Source: an uncultured Bacillota bacterium
GTDB taxonomy: Bacteria; Bacillota_I; Bacilli_A; RFN20; CAG-449
NCBI GenBank assembly: GCA_902493275.1
Contig: CABUOQ010000003.1
Location: 23,564-87,563 of the forward strand
Direction of reading: 5' to 3'
Length of the DNA: 64,000 nucleotides
Of this stretch, positions 1-9,075 are shown piece by piece. The translations under genes and the position numbers were made by a program. Below the pieces are notes generated by a model. It saw only the letters and a list, made by a program, of their open reading frames with translations. It was not told the DNA's origin and made no database searches. The first letter of the stretch is position 1; every line of letters starts with the position of its first letter.

Positions 1-828
1 GATTTTTCTAATAAAGAAGTAGTCGATAATATCTATAGACAAATGGTGGATATTTTAGATAAATATCAAATAGATTATATCAAATGGGATTATAATCGCA
101 CTGTTAGTGAATCTTTTTCTCAGTGTTATGATGCTTCTCATCAAGGTGAAATATATCATCGTCTCGTGTTAGGCTATTATGATTTAATTTCACGATTAAG
201 AGAGCGCTATCCTCATATCATGTTTGAAGGATGTGCTTCTGGTGGTGGAAGATTTGATATGGGAACATTGTTTTATTGTCCTCAAATTTGGTGCAGTGAT
301 GAATCTGATCCAATTCAAAGAATATTCATTCAATACAATACTTCATTAGGATATCCATTATCAACTATAGGCTCACACGCTAATGCTAATCCAATAACAT
401 CTTATAAAACTAAAGCAAGTATCGCATTGTTTGGAAGCTATGGATATGAAATGAATCCTAATAAACTAACAAAGACAGAAATTGATGAACTTGTTGAAAT
501 AGCATCTATTTATAAAAAATATCATCAAGAGGTTATTTGTAATGGTACTTTATATCATATATTATCACCAGTGACAACAAACTTCATTTGTATGATGAGT
601 GTTAGCCAAAAGAAAGATAAAGCTTTAATTTTATTGATGAATAAATTAAAAGAAACTGATCAATATCGTTTCATAAAACTAAAAGGATTAGATGAAAAGA
701 AGAAATATATTAATAATTTTGACAATCGAATTTATACAGGTGAATACTTGATGAAAGTGGGGTTAAACTTTACATTTGATTGGTTTGACGAATTTAAGTG
801 CCGATTAATTGAAATAAATGAGATATAA
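1..828 (+). CDS. Alpha-galactosidase, GH36 family (C-terminal part)
   Basis: The frame is open from base 1, so the N-terminal part lies outside the window; GH36 enzymes usually have about 650-750 residues and 275 are visible. The GH36 hallmarks are present: K-W-D-Y-N-R, whose Asp (visible residue 30) is the expected nucleophile, E-G-C-A-S-G-G-G-R-F-D, and C-S-D-E-S-D-P-I-Q-R, whose second Asp is the expected acid/base. A short beta-sandwich-like tail closes the protein. The family hydrolyses terminal alpha-1,6-galactose from raffinose-type sugars and galactomannan. No signal peptide can be judged because the start is missing. A weak hairpin follows the stop, and the next genes are an esterase and a GH43, which suits a hemicellulose side-chain set. 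Substrate is inferred. Confidence 0.93.
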   Translation, partial: DFSNKEVVDNIYRQMVDILDKYQIDYIKWDYNRTVSESFSQCYDASHQGEIYHRLVLGYYDLISRLRERYPHIMFEGCASGGGRFDMGTLFYCPQIWCSDESDPIQRIFIQYNTSLGYPLSTIGSHANANPITSYKTKASIALFGSYGYEMNPNKLTKTEIDELVEIASIYKKYHQEVICNGTLYHILSPVTTNFICMMSVSQKKDKALILLMNKLKETDQYRFIKLKGLDEKKKYINNFDNRIYTGEYLMKVGLNFTFDWFDEFKCRLIEINEI

Positions 829-874
829 TATACATTAATTTTATTGTGATTTTAACTAAAAACAATTAAAAAAA

Positions 875-888
875 GCCTATTTATAGGC
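875..888 (+). terminator. Weak hairpin after the alpha-galactosidase gene
   Basis: GCCTA and TAGGC form a 5-bp stem with a four-base loop, preceded by a run of seven A and followed by GTTTA. The U-run is poor, so termination would be partial. Confidence 0.4.
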
Positions 889-893
889 GTTTA

Positions 894-907
894 AGTAACC
901 GCTTACA
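894..907 (+). promoter_or_regulatory. cre-like (CcpA/LacI-type) operator
   Basis: AGTAACCGCTTACA agrees with the catabolite-responsive consensus TGWAANCGNTNWCA at every defined position except the first, and is a near-palindrome around a central CG. It lies about 100 bases upstream of the esterase lipoprotein gene at 1010, which fits carbon catabolite control of that gene pair. It could equally be the operator of a local LacI-family repressor. Confidence 0.5.
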
Positions 908-1009
908 GCAAAATGTTTAGCGCATATAAATAGTGCCTAAGATTGATTTTATGCCTAATTTAAGGTTAAATATATATGTAGTAACATATTAATAAAGGAG
1001 TAAAAAAAT

Positions 1010-2887
1010 ATGAAAAAAAATTTAGCAGTACTCGTATTATCATCACTTACTTTACTCGTTGCTTGTAATAATGGAGGTACATCTTCTACTAGTCAAAGTA
1101 GCAGTAGTTCTTTAGAAAGTAGCACTGTTGAAAGTTCAGTGTCAGAAAGTTCTTCAGAAGAAAAAGTGTGTATTGAAGATAATAAAGTACATTTGATTAT
1201 TCTTACTGGACAAAGTGGAGCCAGAGGAAAAGCTGTTAATTCAGATCTTACAGATGAACAAAAAGAAGAAAACCTTGATGTTGATATTTGTGCTGATGGT
1301 CTAGATATGCCTAGACTTAACAAAATTCCAGAGACATTATCAGCTCAAGCAGTATTAAAAGCTTTAAAACCTGGATTTGGTGATAATTCTTCTGAATTTG
1401 GACCTGAGCTTGGTATGGGTGAAACATTAGCAAGCCGCTTCCCTAGAAATGGAGAATCTAGAAAGTCAGTAATTGTTAAATATACTGCTTGTGGTTCAAC
1501 ATTTCTTAATCATTGGTATTCAGAATCAGCTATAGATGATGTTGAAATCTGTGATAAACTTGATTTAGAACAAATAAGATCATATGAAGCAACTGACAAA
1601 GAAACCGGTGAAGTTGTTGAAAAATCAACTGGACCATTAACAAATAATTTATATCAATTAATTGATTCAACAATTGCTCAACTTGCTGATGAAGGATTTG
1701 AAACAGTAATTGATGGTGCAATTTTTGTTCATGGTGAACAAGATGCAAAATTCGATGACAACATGGATATTTTTGAAAAATCAATGGAATATTTCATTAA
1801 AGATTTACGTAATTATGTTGGAAATGAAGAAATGCCATTTATCGTTACCGAAGCTTTGACAAATAGCGCTAAGTATTCAAATAGATTAAGAGAGATTCAA
1901 AGAGGAATTACCGAAAAAGTTGATCACACTTCTTTTGTCTCGACAACAGATCTATATACAAACACATTTGAACCATGGCACTTTGGAACCGAGAGTAATT
2001 TCATTTTAGGCAATCGTGCTGCTGCTGAACTTATTTCTTATAATGATAATCGTAAAGTTGTTTCATTTGAAGAAAAAGAAATTAATGTTCCATTAAATGC
2101 TGAAGTAGCTTTACCAAAATACTTAAAAGCAACATTTGATAATGAATATGAAGGATATGTTAAGATTGATTATACTTCAGAATATGATAGAACAAAATTA
2201 GGTGTTCAAGAAGTTTCATTCAAAGCTGAAACCAATTGCGGAACATATAATGGTAAATTAAAGGTTAATGTAACTACTGAACCATTTGTTGATGGTGTCT
2301 TAAATGAATATGCAACAACTAAAAAGAATACTAGTGAAGGCATTGGTGATATTTATGTCACTAAAGGAGAAAATGGTTTATATGTAAGTGCAAAAATCAA
2401 TGATAAAGATTTATGGACTGATGGTGAATCATGGCACACAGGTGATATGGGACAAAAAGACGCTAATGATGATTTTAGAATCTACATTGCTACCGATGAC
2501 GCTGATGCAAGATATACCGCTTGCTTAAGCGCAGCAAATCTTTTAAGAATGTATGCTGATGGAACAACCTTGACCGATGCTGGATTACCAAAGAAAAATT
2601 TGGTTTATACAAAAATGTTAGGGGAATATAAATATCATGTAACTACTCATGGAATAGTCAATGTTGAAGATGGCGAAGCTTCTAATGGTATGGATTTAGA
2701 ACTCTATTTACCTTATGAAGATATTGGTGTTGATGATCCAGATACCATCAAGTTGTGCTTTAACTACAACAATGTTACCTCAACATCTGGTAAAAAGACT
2801 AACGAAGATCATTACTTCGCTAAAAATGCTGTAGCTAATGCTGAAACAGATATTAATAATTACTTCTCTATAAGTGAATTAATTTAA
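1010..2887 (+). CDS. SASA/CE6-type carbohydrate esterase lipoprotein
   Basis: A 625-residue secreted lipoprotein. The signal peptide ends at the lipobox L-V-A-C (Cys19) and a Ser/Glu-rich linker runs to about residue 55. The catalytic domain (about 58-350) matches the sialate O-acetylesterase / acetylxylan esterase SGNH-like fold: G-Q-S-G-A-R-G carries the probable nucleophile Ser69, and H-G-E-Q-D (His241, Asp245) is the typical C-terminal block. Residues about 425-625 look like a CBM9/DOMON-type beta-sandwich, with D-G-V-L-N-E-Y at its start. It probably removes acetyl groups from glycans at the cell surface. The GH43 gene follows 17 bases downstream with its own strong SD, so the two are likely cotranscribed. 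The start is supported by AAAGGAG before the ATG. The exact ester substrate cannot be read from the sequence. Confidence 0.85.
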   Translation: MKKNLAVLVLSSLTLLVACNNGGTSSTSQSSSSSLESSTVESSVSESSSEEKVCIEDNKVHLIILTGQSGARGKAVNSDLTDEQKEENLDVDICADGLDMPRLNKIPETLSAQAVLKALKPGFGDNSSEFGPELGMGETLASRFPRNGESRKSVIVKYTACGSTFLNHWYSESAIDDVEICDKLDLEQIRSYEATDKETGEVVEKSTGPLTNNLYQLIDSTIAQLADEGFETVIDGAIFVHGEQDAKFDDNMDIFEKSMEYFIKDLRNYVGNEEMPFIVTEALTNSAKYSNRLREIQRGITEKVDHTSFVSTTDLYTNTFEPWHFGTESNFILGNRAAAELISYNDNRKVVSFEEKEINVPLNAEVALPKYLKATFDNEYEGYVKIDYTSEYDRTKLGVQEVSFKAETNCGTYNGKLKVNVTTEPFVDGVLNEYATTKKNTSEGIGDIYVTKGENGLYVSAKINDKDLWTDGESWHTGDMGQKDANDDFRIYIATDDADARYTACLSAANLLRMYADGTTLTDAGLPKKNLVYTKMLGEYKYHVTTHGIVNVEDGEASNGMDLELYLPYEDIGVDDPDTIKLCFNYNNVTSTSGKKTNEDHYFAKNAVANAETDINNYFSISELI

Positions 2888-2904
2888 GTTTATAAGGAGT
2901 CTAT

Positions 2905-4083
2905 ATGAACGTATTAGGTGCGGATCCATATATTCTTTTTGATGAAAAAAGTGGCTATTATTATTGCTATGCAACAAGTAATAGTAGTGAAGAAGGACAA
3001 TTTTATATTTATAAATCGACAGATTTAATTAATTGGAAATTTGTCGGTTATGCTTTAAATACTAAGATTAATAGTTGGGCTAAGGATTGGTTCTGGGCTC
3101 CAGAATGTTATTTTAATCCTAATAATGGTTATTACTATCTTTTCTATAGTGCGGTTTTAAAAGACGAGTTAGTCGAACATTATTTTGCTAATCCAAATTA
3201 TATCGAAAGCGCTAAAATTGGTGTGGCGGTAAGCAAATCGCCAGAAGGACCATTTATCAATATCAATGATCGACCAATGGATTATTATCCATATGATCCA
3301 GAATATTATGATATTGATTGCATTTTTAAAAATGTCTTTGCTAAAGAAGTGACTCTACAAGAGGGTTTAAAGGCCCCTAGAGGAACATATTTATCATCAA
3401 TTGATGTTAATCTATTCTTTGATAAAAATAAAATCTTTATGTATTATTCTCGTTGCTGCTATCATAATTGTGTCTACGATAAAGAATTAAAAAAATATAT
3501 CGAGGAGAGCAATATTTTAGGAGTTGAATTAAATACTGAATGGTGGTTTGATAAAAACGCTTCTATGATGCCGACAATTAAAAATGAATTTATTGGATTT
3601 AATAAAGAAAAAAATAGAAGAGAAGATAAGTTTGTTAACATAATTAATTATCAAAGCCAACCACAAAAATGGGAAAATGGTCATGTATATGATTATGAAA
3701 CCTTTTCTAAAAGAAATCGTCGATGGTCAGAGGGAAGTACAACTTTCAAAAGAATCATCGATGGTAAAGAGAAATATTGTATAACTTATTCTTGCAACAA
3801 TTTTGAAAATGCTTTATATGGAGTTGGTATTGCTTTTGGAGATGAACCTTTAGGCAAATATACAAAGTATGAGCAAAACCCTATTATTCATCAAATTAGT
3901 GAGCAATCTCTTTATTCTACAGGACATGGTACAATCATAGAAAAAGATGGTAATACTTATTATTTCTTCCATGGTCGTGATTCAATAGAAAAAGATAGAA
4001 CCCTTTATATTGGAAAACTAGATATTAATAGTCTTGATGATATTAAAGTTAGTGATATTATTCATTGTAAGTTAATTAAATAA
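2905..4083 (+). CDS. Glycoside hydrolase family 43 enzyme
   Basis: A 392-residue five-bladed propeller enzyme without a signal peptide, so it probably acts in the cytoplasm. The three GH43 carboxylates can be placed: Asp7 in G-A-D-P-Y-I (base), Asp167 in S-I-D-V-N-L-F (pKa modulator) and Glu276 in W-S-E-G-S (acid). The family contains beta-xylosidases, alpha-L-arabinofuranosidases and related activities, and the exact one cannot be told here. The gene sits 17 bases after the esterase lipoprotein with SD AAGGAG, and a strong terminator follows. The likely role is trimming arabinoxylan-type oligosaccharides that have been de-acetylated outside the cell. Confidence 0.88.
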   Translation: MNVLGADPYILFDEKSGYYYCYATSNSSEEGQFYIYKSTDLINWKFVGYALNTKINSWAKDWFWAPECYFNPNNGYYYLFYSAVLKDELVEHYFANPNYIESAKIGVAVSKSPEGPFININDRPMDYYPYDPEYYDIDCIFKNVFAKEVTLQEGLKAPRGTYLSSIDVNLFFDKNKIFMYYSRCCYHNCVYDKELKKYIEESNILGVELNTEWWFDKNASMMPTIKNEFIGFNKEKNRREDKFVNIINYQSQPQKWENGHVYDYETFSKRNRRWSEGSTTFKRIIDGKEKYCITYSCNNFENALYGVGIAFGDEPLGKYTKYEQNPIIHQISEQSLYSTGHGTIIEKDGNTYYFFHGRDSIEKDRTLYIGKLDINSLDDIKVSDIIHCKLIK

Positions 4084-4092
4084 TTATTTAAG

Positions 4093-4128
4093 AACTTAAA
4101 AGATGTCAATTATAGCGTCTTTTAAGTT
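4093..4128 (+). terminator. Strong intrinsic terminator after GH43
   Basis: AACTTAAAAGA (4093-4103) pairs with TCTTTTAAGTT (4118-4128). The stem extends inward by two further pairs and a T-run follows immediately. Confidence 0.9.
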
Positions 4129-4254
4129 TTTTTATGTAAAAAATAGCTAAATATTGTTTTTTTCATAATATATTAATTTATACTTCTTTTATTATTTTAC
4201 TTTTTCGTTTACAATATATAAGTAGAATACTTTTTCTACAAAAGCGAGGAGAAA

Positions 4255-4816
4255 ATGAAAAAAAGTAAAATTTTATTTGCACTTTTATTAACTAGTGCGG
4301 CGTTAGTCTCGTGTGGAGCTAACAAAACAGAAGTATCATTTGCTAAGGCAAAAGAAATTGCTACCGAAAATAGCAAAAAAGAAATCACCTACACAAGCGC
4401 TACTGTTACAACAAAATACACAAAATTTGATTTGACCATTCCTGAAAGCGTTCTAGCTCTCTTAGGTAAAACACAAGAAGAGTTTAAACAAGAAATGTTA
4501 AGTAGCCAAGGAATTAAATAAAGAAACAAAACAAGAATTGACAGATGCTGCTGAAATTCAAGCTATGCGTTTAGATGTTAGCTTATTTGATGATGAAAAA
4601 GAAGCTGAGGGTGTAACTTTCTACGTTGAAAAAAATTGTTTATCTTTTACTGCACAATATGAAGAAGAAGGAGCTTTAATAAAAGCTACTGCAGCATATA
4701 ATGAATACAATTATTTAACAAAGACAGAACAAGAAACAAAAATGTCAATGGCTGTTGGTACTGAAAAACTTGATATGAATCTTGGCGCAGTTATCAGTGT
4801 CAGCTATAAGAAATAA
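4255..4816 (+). pseudogene. Small lipoprotein, frameshifted
   Basis: The first frame gives 88 codons, with a lipoprotein signal peptide (L-V-S-C, Cys20), and stops at 4521. The second frame is open from before 4500 and runs to 4816. Read in that frame, the region just before 4538 encodes A-K-E-L-N-K-E-T-K-Q-E-L-T-D-A-A, a natural helical continuation. The two halves are therefore one protein of about 185 residues broken by a +1 shift near 4490-4515. No slippery site or stimulator for programmed +1 shifting is evident, so this is either a genuine inactivating indel or a sequencing error. Function is unknown. A clear SD (GCGAGGAG) precedes the first ATG and a terminator follows the second half. 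Confidence 0.75.
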
Positions 4817-4846
4817 TTAACGAATAATATCGTATTTATTATTATT

Positions 4847-4873
4847 GAAACGCATTTTGCGTTTCTTTTTTTT
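4847..4873 (+). terminator. Intrinsic terminator upstream of pth
   Basis: GAAACGC (4847-4853) pairs with GCGTTTC (4859-4865) around loop ATTTT, and a run of eight T follows. Confidence 0.92.
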
Positions 4874-4952
4874 AATAATAATTTTTGTAAAGATAAAAGT
4901 TTATAGAAAAAAAATATGTAAGTAATATATAATAATCTAGAGGAATATTGAT

Positions 4953-5501
4953 ATGTTTTTAATAGTTGGTTTAGGAAATCCAGGAAGAGAGTATGAAAAT
5001 ACTCGTCACAATATGGGATTTCAAGTATTAAATAAATTAGCTCTTCGTTGGAAGGTTGATTTTAATAAAGAAGATTTTCATGGCGAATATGTTAAAACAA
5101 GTTTTAATGGTCAAGATGTCATTCTTTTAAAACCGATGACATTTATGAATCTATCTGGCCAAAGTGTCATGGAATTATCACATTTTTATAAGATTCCTAC
5201 AGAAAATATTTTAGTGATTTTTGATGATTTAGATACTGTTCCTGGAAAAATAAGGTTAAGGGAAAAAGGATCTTCTGGAGGACAAAAAGGAATACAATCA
5301 ATTATTGATATGATGCATACTGATCAAATAAAAAGAATTAAAATTGGAATTGGACGCTCATCTATTCCAGTAGTTGATTATGTTTTATCAGTTCCTTCTA
5401 AAGAAGAATTAGAGAAAATTGACATGGCCCAAAACATAGCTTTAGATGCAATTGAAGCATTTTTAAATAAAGGGTTTTTATACGCCTTAAGTAGATATTA
5501 A
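4953..5501 (+). CDS. pth: Peptidyl-tRNA hydrolase
   Basis: At 182 residues this has normal length for bacterial Pth. It recycles peptidyl-tRNAs that fall off ribosomes by cutting the ester bond. The N-terminus I-V-G-L-G-N-P-G and the block N-T-R-H-N-M-G-F, with catalytic His19 and Asn20, are diagnostic. Further family blocks are K-P-x-T-F-M-N-L-S-G (substrate Asn), D-D-L-D and G-S-S-G-G-Q-K-G. The pth-mfd order is the same as in Bacillus, and mfd begins two bases after the stop, so the two are cotranscribed. The SD AGAGGA supports this start. Confidence 0.97.
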   Translation: MFLIVGLGNPGREYENTRHNMGFQVLNKLALRWKVDFNKEDFHGEYVKTSFNGQDVILLKPMTFMNLSGQSVMELSHFYKIPTENILVIFDDLDTVPGKIRLREKGSSGGQKGIQSIIDMMHTDQIKRIKIGIGRSSIPVVDYVLSVPSKEELEKIDMAQNIALDAIEAFLNKGFLYALSRY

Positions 5502-5503
5502 TT

Positions 5504-8500
5504 ATGAATTCACTTTTATCTTTGTTAGGCAAAAATAAGGCGGTTGAGAATCTGCTAACAAATAAAGGTCGTCTTGTAATTCAAGACCACCTCGCTTTAG
5601 CGTATCTTGTTAGTGCTGCGTTTATAAAAAGTGAAAAGAATATTTCAATTGTGGCTAATAATTTATATACGGCTCAAAGTATATATGAACAGATTAGTTC
5701 TTTGCTTGGTGAAGATAATTGTTTATTGTACCCAATGGATGAGGTTTTTCATCAAACAAATTATGCATATTCTAAGGAAATGCTTTCTCAACGCTTATAT
5801 GTTTTAAATAAAACTTTTGATAATAAAAAAAGAATTTTAATAACACATGTATGTGCATCAAGAAGATATTTACCGTTAAAAAGTCTTTATCAAGAAAACA
5901 ATATTAAGTTAAAAAGAGGATCTACTTATAGCCTTTTGAAATTAGTCAAGCAATTGACTGACATGTCATTTACTCGTGTTAATAAAGTTGATCAATCACT
6001 TCAGTTTGCTCTTAGAGGTGATATTTTAGATATATTTCCTATAAATGAGGAAAAACCGATTAGAATTGAATTTTTTGATGATGAGATTGAATCTATAAGA
6101 TATTTTGAAATTACAAATCAAACTTCTTTTGAAGAAATCGAAGATATAGAAATATTTCCTTCTAGCGATTTATTATTTACGCAAGATCAAAAAGAAAAAG
6201 CTTTACTCAAGATAAAGAATAAACTTTTGGAAGACACAAAATCTTTAGATTATTCAATAAAAGAATCTTTAATTAATCAAGTCAATAGTGATATATCTGC
6301 CATTGAAAATAAAGGATTAGATGAAAGTTTATATCGATATTTTCATTTTTTCTTTGATGAATTAAAAGTGAGCATTTTTGATTATTTCAAAGCGGATATC
6401 AATATTTTTTATCAGATCAATGAAATTAATTCATCATTGGATGTTCATCAAAATGAACTATGCCAATATATCGGTGAACTATATCAAAATGGATTAAGTT
6501 TAAATGACTTTAATCAAGAATTATCGCTATTTGATATTGTAAAGAACATTCCAAATAATATTAATTCTTTTTCATATTTTGCTAGCGATGATGATTATGG
6601 ATTAAATATTAAATCAATTCCTTTTTTTGCTAGTAATCTAATTAATTCTTTATCATTAATAAAAGAATATGCTAAGGCAAATAAAGTCATAATATCTTTA
6701 TCTGAACAGTATTTTGATATTTACAAAGACTTCTTAAACGATAACAATATTGATTTTGAAATTATTGAAAATAAAATGCCTTCAAAGTCAGTTGCGTTAA
6801 AAAAAGATGACTTACAATCTGGATTTGAATTATTAGATGAGAAAATTATCTTTTTATCTAAAAAGGAAATTTTTGGATACAAACAGAATCTAACTTTATT
6901 TTCTTCAAGATATAAAAAGGCAGTCATTTTAAATTCATATGAAGAATTACAAATAGGTGATTATATTGTACACGAAGAAAATGGTATAGGCAGATATGAA
7001 GGAATAGTTACTTTGACAGCTAATGAGATAACGCAAGATTACCTAAAAATAATGTACGCTAATGAGCAAGTGTTATATGTTCCTTTGACAAAGTTTTCGA
7101 CTATTAGAAAATATGTTTCTCGCGAAGGTAGTGTACCACGCCTAAGCAGAATAGGTGGTAAAGATTGGTCTAAGACTAAAGAAAAGATAAAAGAGAAAGT
7201 TAATTTCTTAGCAGAGAGATTGATAAAACTATATGCCGAAAGAGAAGCTACTCCTGGATTTGCATTTAAAAAAGATGATGAATTTCAAAACCAATTTGAA
7301 AGTACATTTCCATATACTTTAACTCAAGATCAAACTAAAGCTATTGAAGAAATAAAAAAAGATATGGAACGTCCTGTCCCAATGGATCGTTTGTTATGTG
7401 GCGATGTTGGTTTTGGAAAAACTGAGGTGGCCTTTAGAGCAGCATTTAAAGCAATTCTTTCTAATAAACAAGTTGCCATTCTTTGTCCGACAACTATTTT
7501 AGCTAAACAACATTATGATATCGCTCAGTCACGTTTTGCTTTATTTGGAGTTAAAATAGCTATTTTCTCTCGTTTTATTAGTGATGCTAGACAGCACGAA
7601 TATATTGAACAAATAAAAAAGGGAGATATTCATTTAATAATTGGAACGCATAGGTTGTTATCTAAAGAGATAGAAATTCCTAATTTAGGACTACTTATTG
7701 TTGATGAGGAACAACGTTTTGGTGTAGAACATAAAGAAAGAATTAAAGAGATGTCTAAAAATATTGATGTTTTAACTTTAACTGCGACTCCAATACCAAG
7801 AACGTTACAAATGTCACTATTAGGAATTAGAAATTTATCTCAATTGAGGACACCACCATTTTCTAGAATGCCAATTCAAACATATGTTATGCCATATAAT
7901 GCTCGATTATCTAAGGAAGCTATCTCACGTGAATTATCACGCGGAGGGCAAGTGTTTTATCTTCATAACCGCGTAAGCTCAATCTATCAAAAGGCGAAGG
8001 ATTTATCGACTCGTTTACCTCAAGCAAGAATTAGTGTTGTTCATGCTAAAATGGATAAAGATGATATTGATGATATAATGACTGAGTTTTATTCGGGTAA
8101 TATTGATGTTTTGGTCTGTACTTCAATTATCGAAGCTGGATTAGATGTTCCGAATGCCAATACTATAATTATTGAAAATGCAGATACATTTGGTTTATCG
8201 CAATTATATCAAATTAAAGGAAGAGTAGGGCGCTCAAATAAAGTAGCATATGCATATTTATTTTATAATCAAAATAAAGAATTGAATGAAATTGCGGATA
8301 AGCGTTTAAAGGCTATTAAAGAATTTACAGAATTGGGATCAGGAATAAAAATTGCTCAAAAAGATTTAAATATTCGTGGAGCGGGTGATATTCTTGGATC
8401 TGAGCAATCTGGATTTATTGATACGGTTGGTATTGATATGTATGTAAGTATTTTAAGCGAAGTTATTCAAGATAAAAAAGGAATGAAGAAGCAAGATAAA

Positions 8501-8953
8501 AAAACAAAATCAACTAATATAACTATTGGTGGATATATTCCATCAACATATGCTTTAGATTCAGATAAAATAGAATTATATCAAGAAATAGAAGCTTGTA
8601 ATAGCCTTTCTTCAATAGAAATTTTAAGAAGAAAAATAAGAGATATATATGGAAGAATTCCAAGTGAAGTTGACAAAATTTTCTTAAAGAGGAAAATTGA
8701 TATTTTATCATCCAATTATAATATTGAATCAGTTGTTGAAGAGGAAACAATCAATATTATTTTAACTAAGGAATTTTCAACCACTAGAGGTTTAGCTACA
8801 AAATTAGGTGAAAAGTTTATGGATATATATGAAGATATTTATGTTAAATTTATCGATAAACATTTAATTATAAAATTGAAAAAGAATAAAAAATCAATCA
8901 ATAATTTAATATTTATTTTGCAGACGATAAACGCTTTTGATTTAGTAAATTAA
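5504..8953 (+). CDS. mfd: Transcription-repair coupling factor Mfd
   Basis: The full-length 1149-residue protein has the standard layout. The N-terminal UvrB-like part spans about 1-480. The RNA polymerase-interaction domain (about 485-560) starts with G-D-Y-I-V-H-E-E-N-G-I-G-R. The RecG-like translocase has Walker A G-D-V-G-F-G-K-T at 633-640 and the D-E-E-Q box at 734-737. The C-terminal D7 domain follows. Mfd pushes stalled RNA polymerase off lesions and recruits UvrA. Translation is probably coupled to pth (two-base gap). In Bacillus the next genes are spoVT, murJ, yabN and rqcP; here accessory DNA of about 31 kb follows instead. Confidence 0.97.
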   Translation: MNSLLSLLGKNKAVENLLTNKGRLVIQDHLALAYLVSAAFIKSEKNISIVANNLYTAQSIYEQISSLLGEDNCLLYPMDEVFHQTNYAYSKEMLSQRLYVLNKTFDNKKRILITHVCASRRYLPLKSLYQENNIKLKRGSTYSLLKLVKQLTDMSFTRVNKVDQSLQFALRGDILDIFPINEEKPIRIEFFDDEIESIRYFEITNQTSFEEIEDIEIFPSSDLLFTQDQKEKALLKIKNKLLEDTKSLDYSIKESLINQVNSDISAIENKGLDESLYRYFHFFFDELKVSIFDYFKADINIFYQINEINSSLDVHQNELCQYIGELYQNGLSLNDFNQELSLFDIVKNIPNNINSFSYFASDDDYGLNIKSIPFFASNLINSLSLIKEYAKANKVIISLSEQYFDIYKDFLNDNNIDFEIIENKMPSKSVALKKDDLQSGFELLDEKIIFLSKKEIFGYKQNLTLFSSRYKKAVILNSYEELQIGDYIVHEENGIGRYEGIVTLTANEITQDYLKIMYANEQVLYVPLTKFSTIRKYVSREGSVPRLSRIGGKDWSKTKEKIKEKVNFLAERLIKLYAEREATPGFAFKKDDEFQNQFESTFPYTLTQDQTKAIEEIKKDMERPVPMDRLLCGDVGFGKTEVAFRAAFKAILSNKQVAILCPTTILAKQHYDIAQSRFALFGVKIAIFSRFISDARQHEYIEQIKKGDIHLIIGTHRLLSKEIEIPNLGLLIVDEEQRFGVEHKERIKEMSKNIDVLTLTATPIPRTLQMSLLGIRNLSQLRTPPFSRMPIQTYVMPYNARLSKEAISRELSRGGQVFYLHNRVSSIYQKAKDLSTRLPQARISVVHAKMDKDDIDDIMTEFYSGNIDVLVCTSIIEAGLDVPNANTIIIENADTFGLSQLYQIKGRVGRSNKVAYAYLFYNQNKELNEIADKRLKAIKEFTELGSGIKIAQKDLNIRGAGDILGSEQSGFIDTVGIDMYVSILSEVIQDKKGMKKQDKKTKSTNITIGGYIPSTYALDSDKIELYQEIEACNSLSSIEILRRKIRDIYGRIPSEVDKIFLKRKIDILSSNYNIESVVEEETINIILTKEFSTTRGLATKLGEKFMDIYEDIYVKFIDKHLIIKLKKNKKSINNLIFILQTINAFDLVN

Positions 8954-9020
8954 ATAAATAATATTTTGGTAATAATTGCTAACGAATTAAACTAAATAAT
9001 GATTTATATTTTTATATTTA

Positions 9021-9049
9021 TTGTGGTTTTACTGTGAAAAAGTTATAAT
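9021..9049 (+). promoter_or_regulatory. Sigma-A-type promoter for the AraC regulator gene
   Basis: TTGTGG (9021-9026), a 17-base spacer and a perfect TATAAT (9044-9049), placed 27 bases before the ATG at 9076. This suggests that the regulator is expressed from its own vegetative promoter. Confidence 0.65.
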
Positions 9050-9075
9050 TTAAATATAAAACCAAGGAATATAAA

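Noticed and set aside
4475..4484. TTTAAAC slippery-like heptamer before the lipoprotein frame break
   Set aside because: Such heptamers drive -1 shifting, while the break needs a +1 shift.
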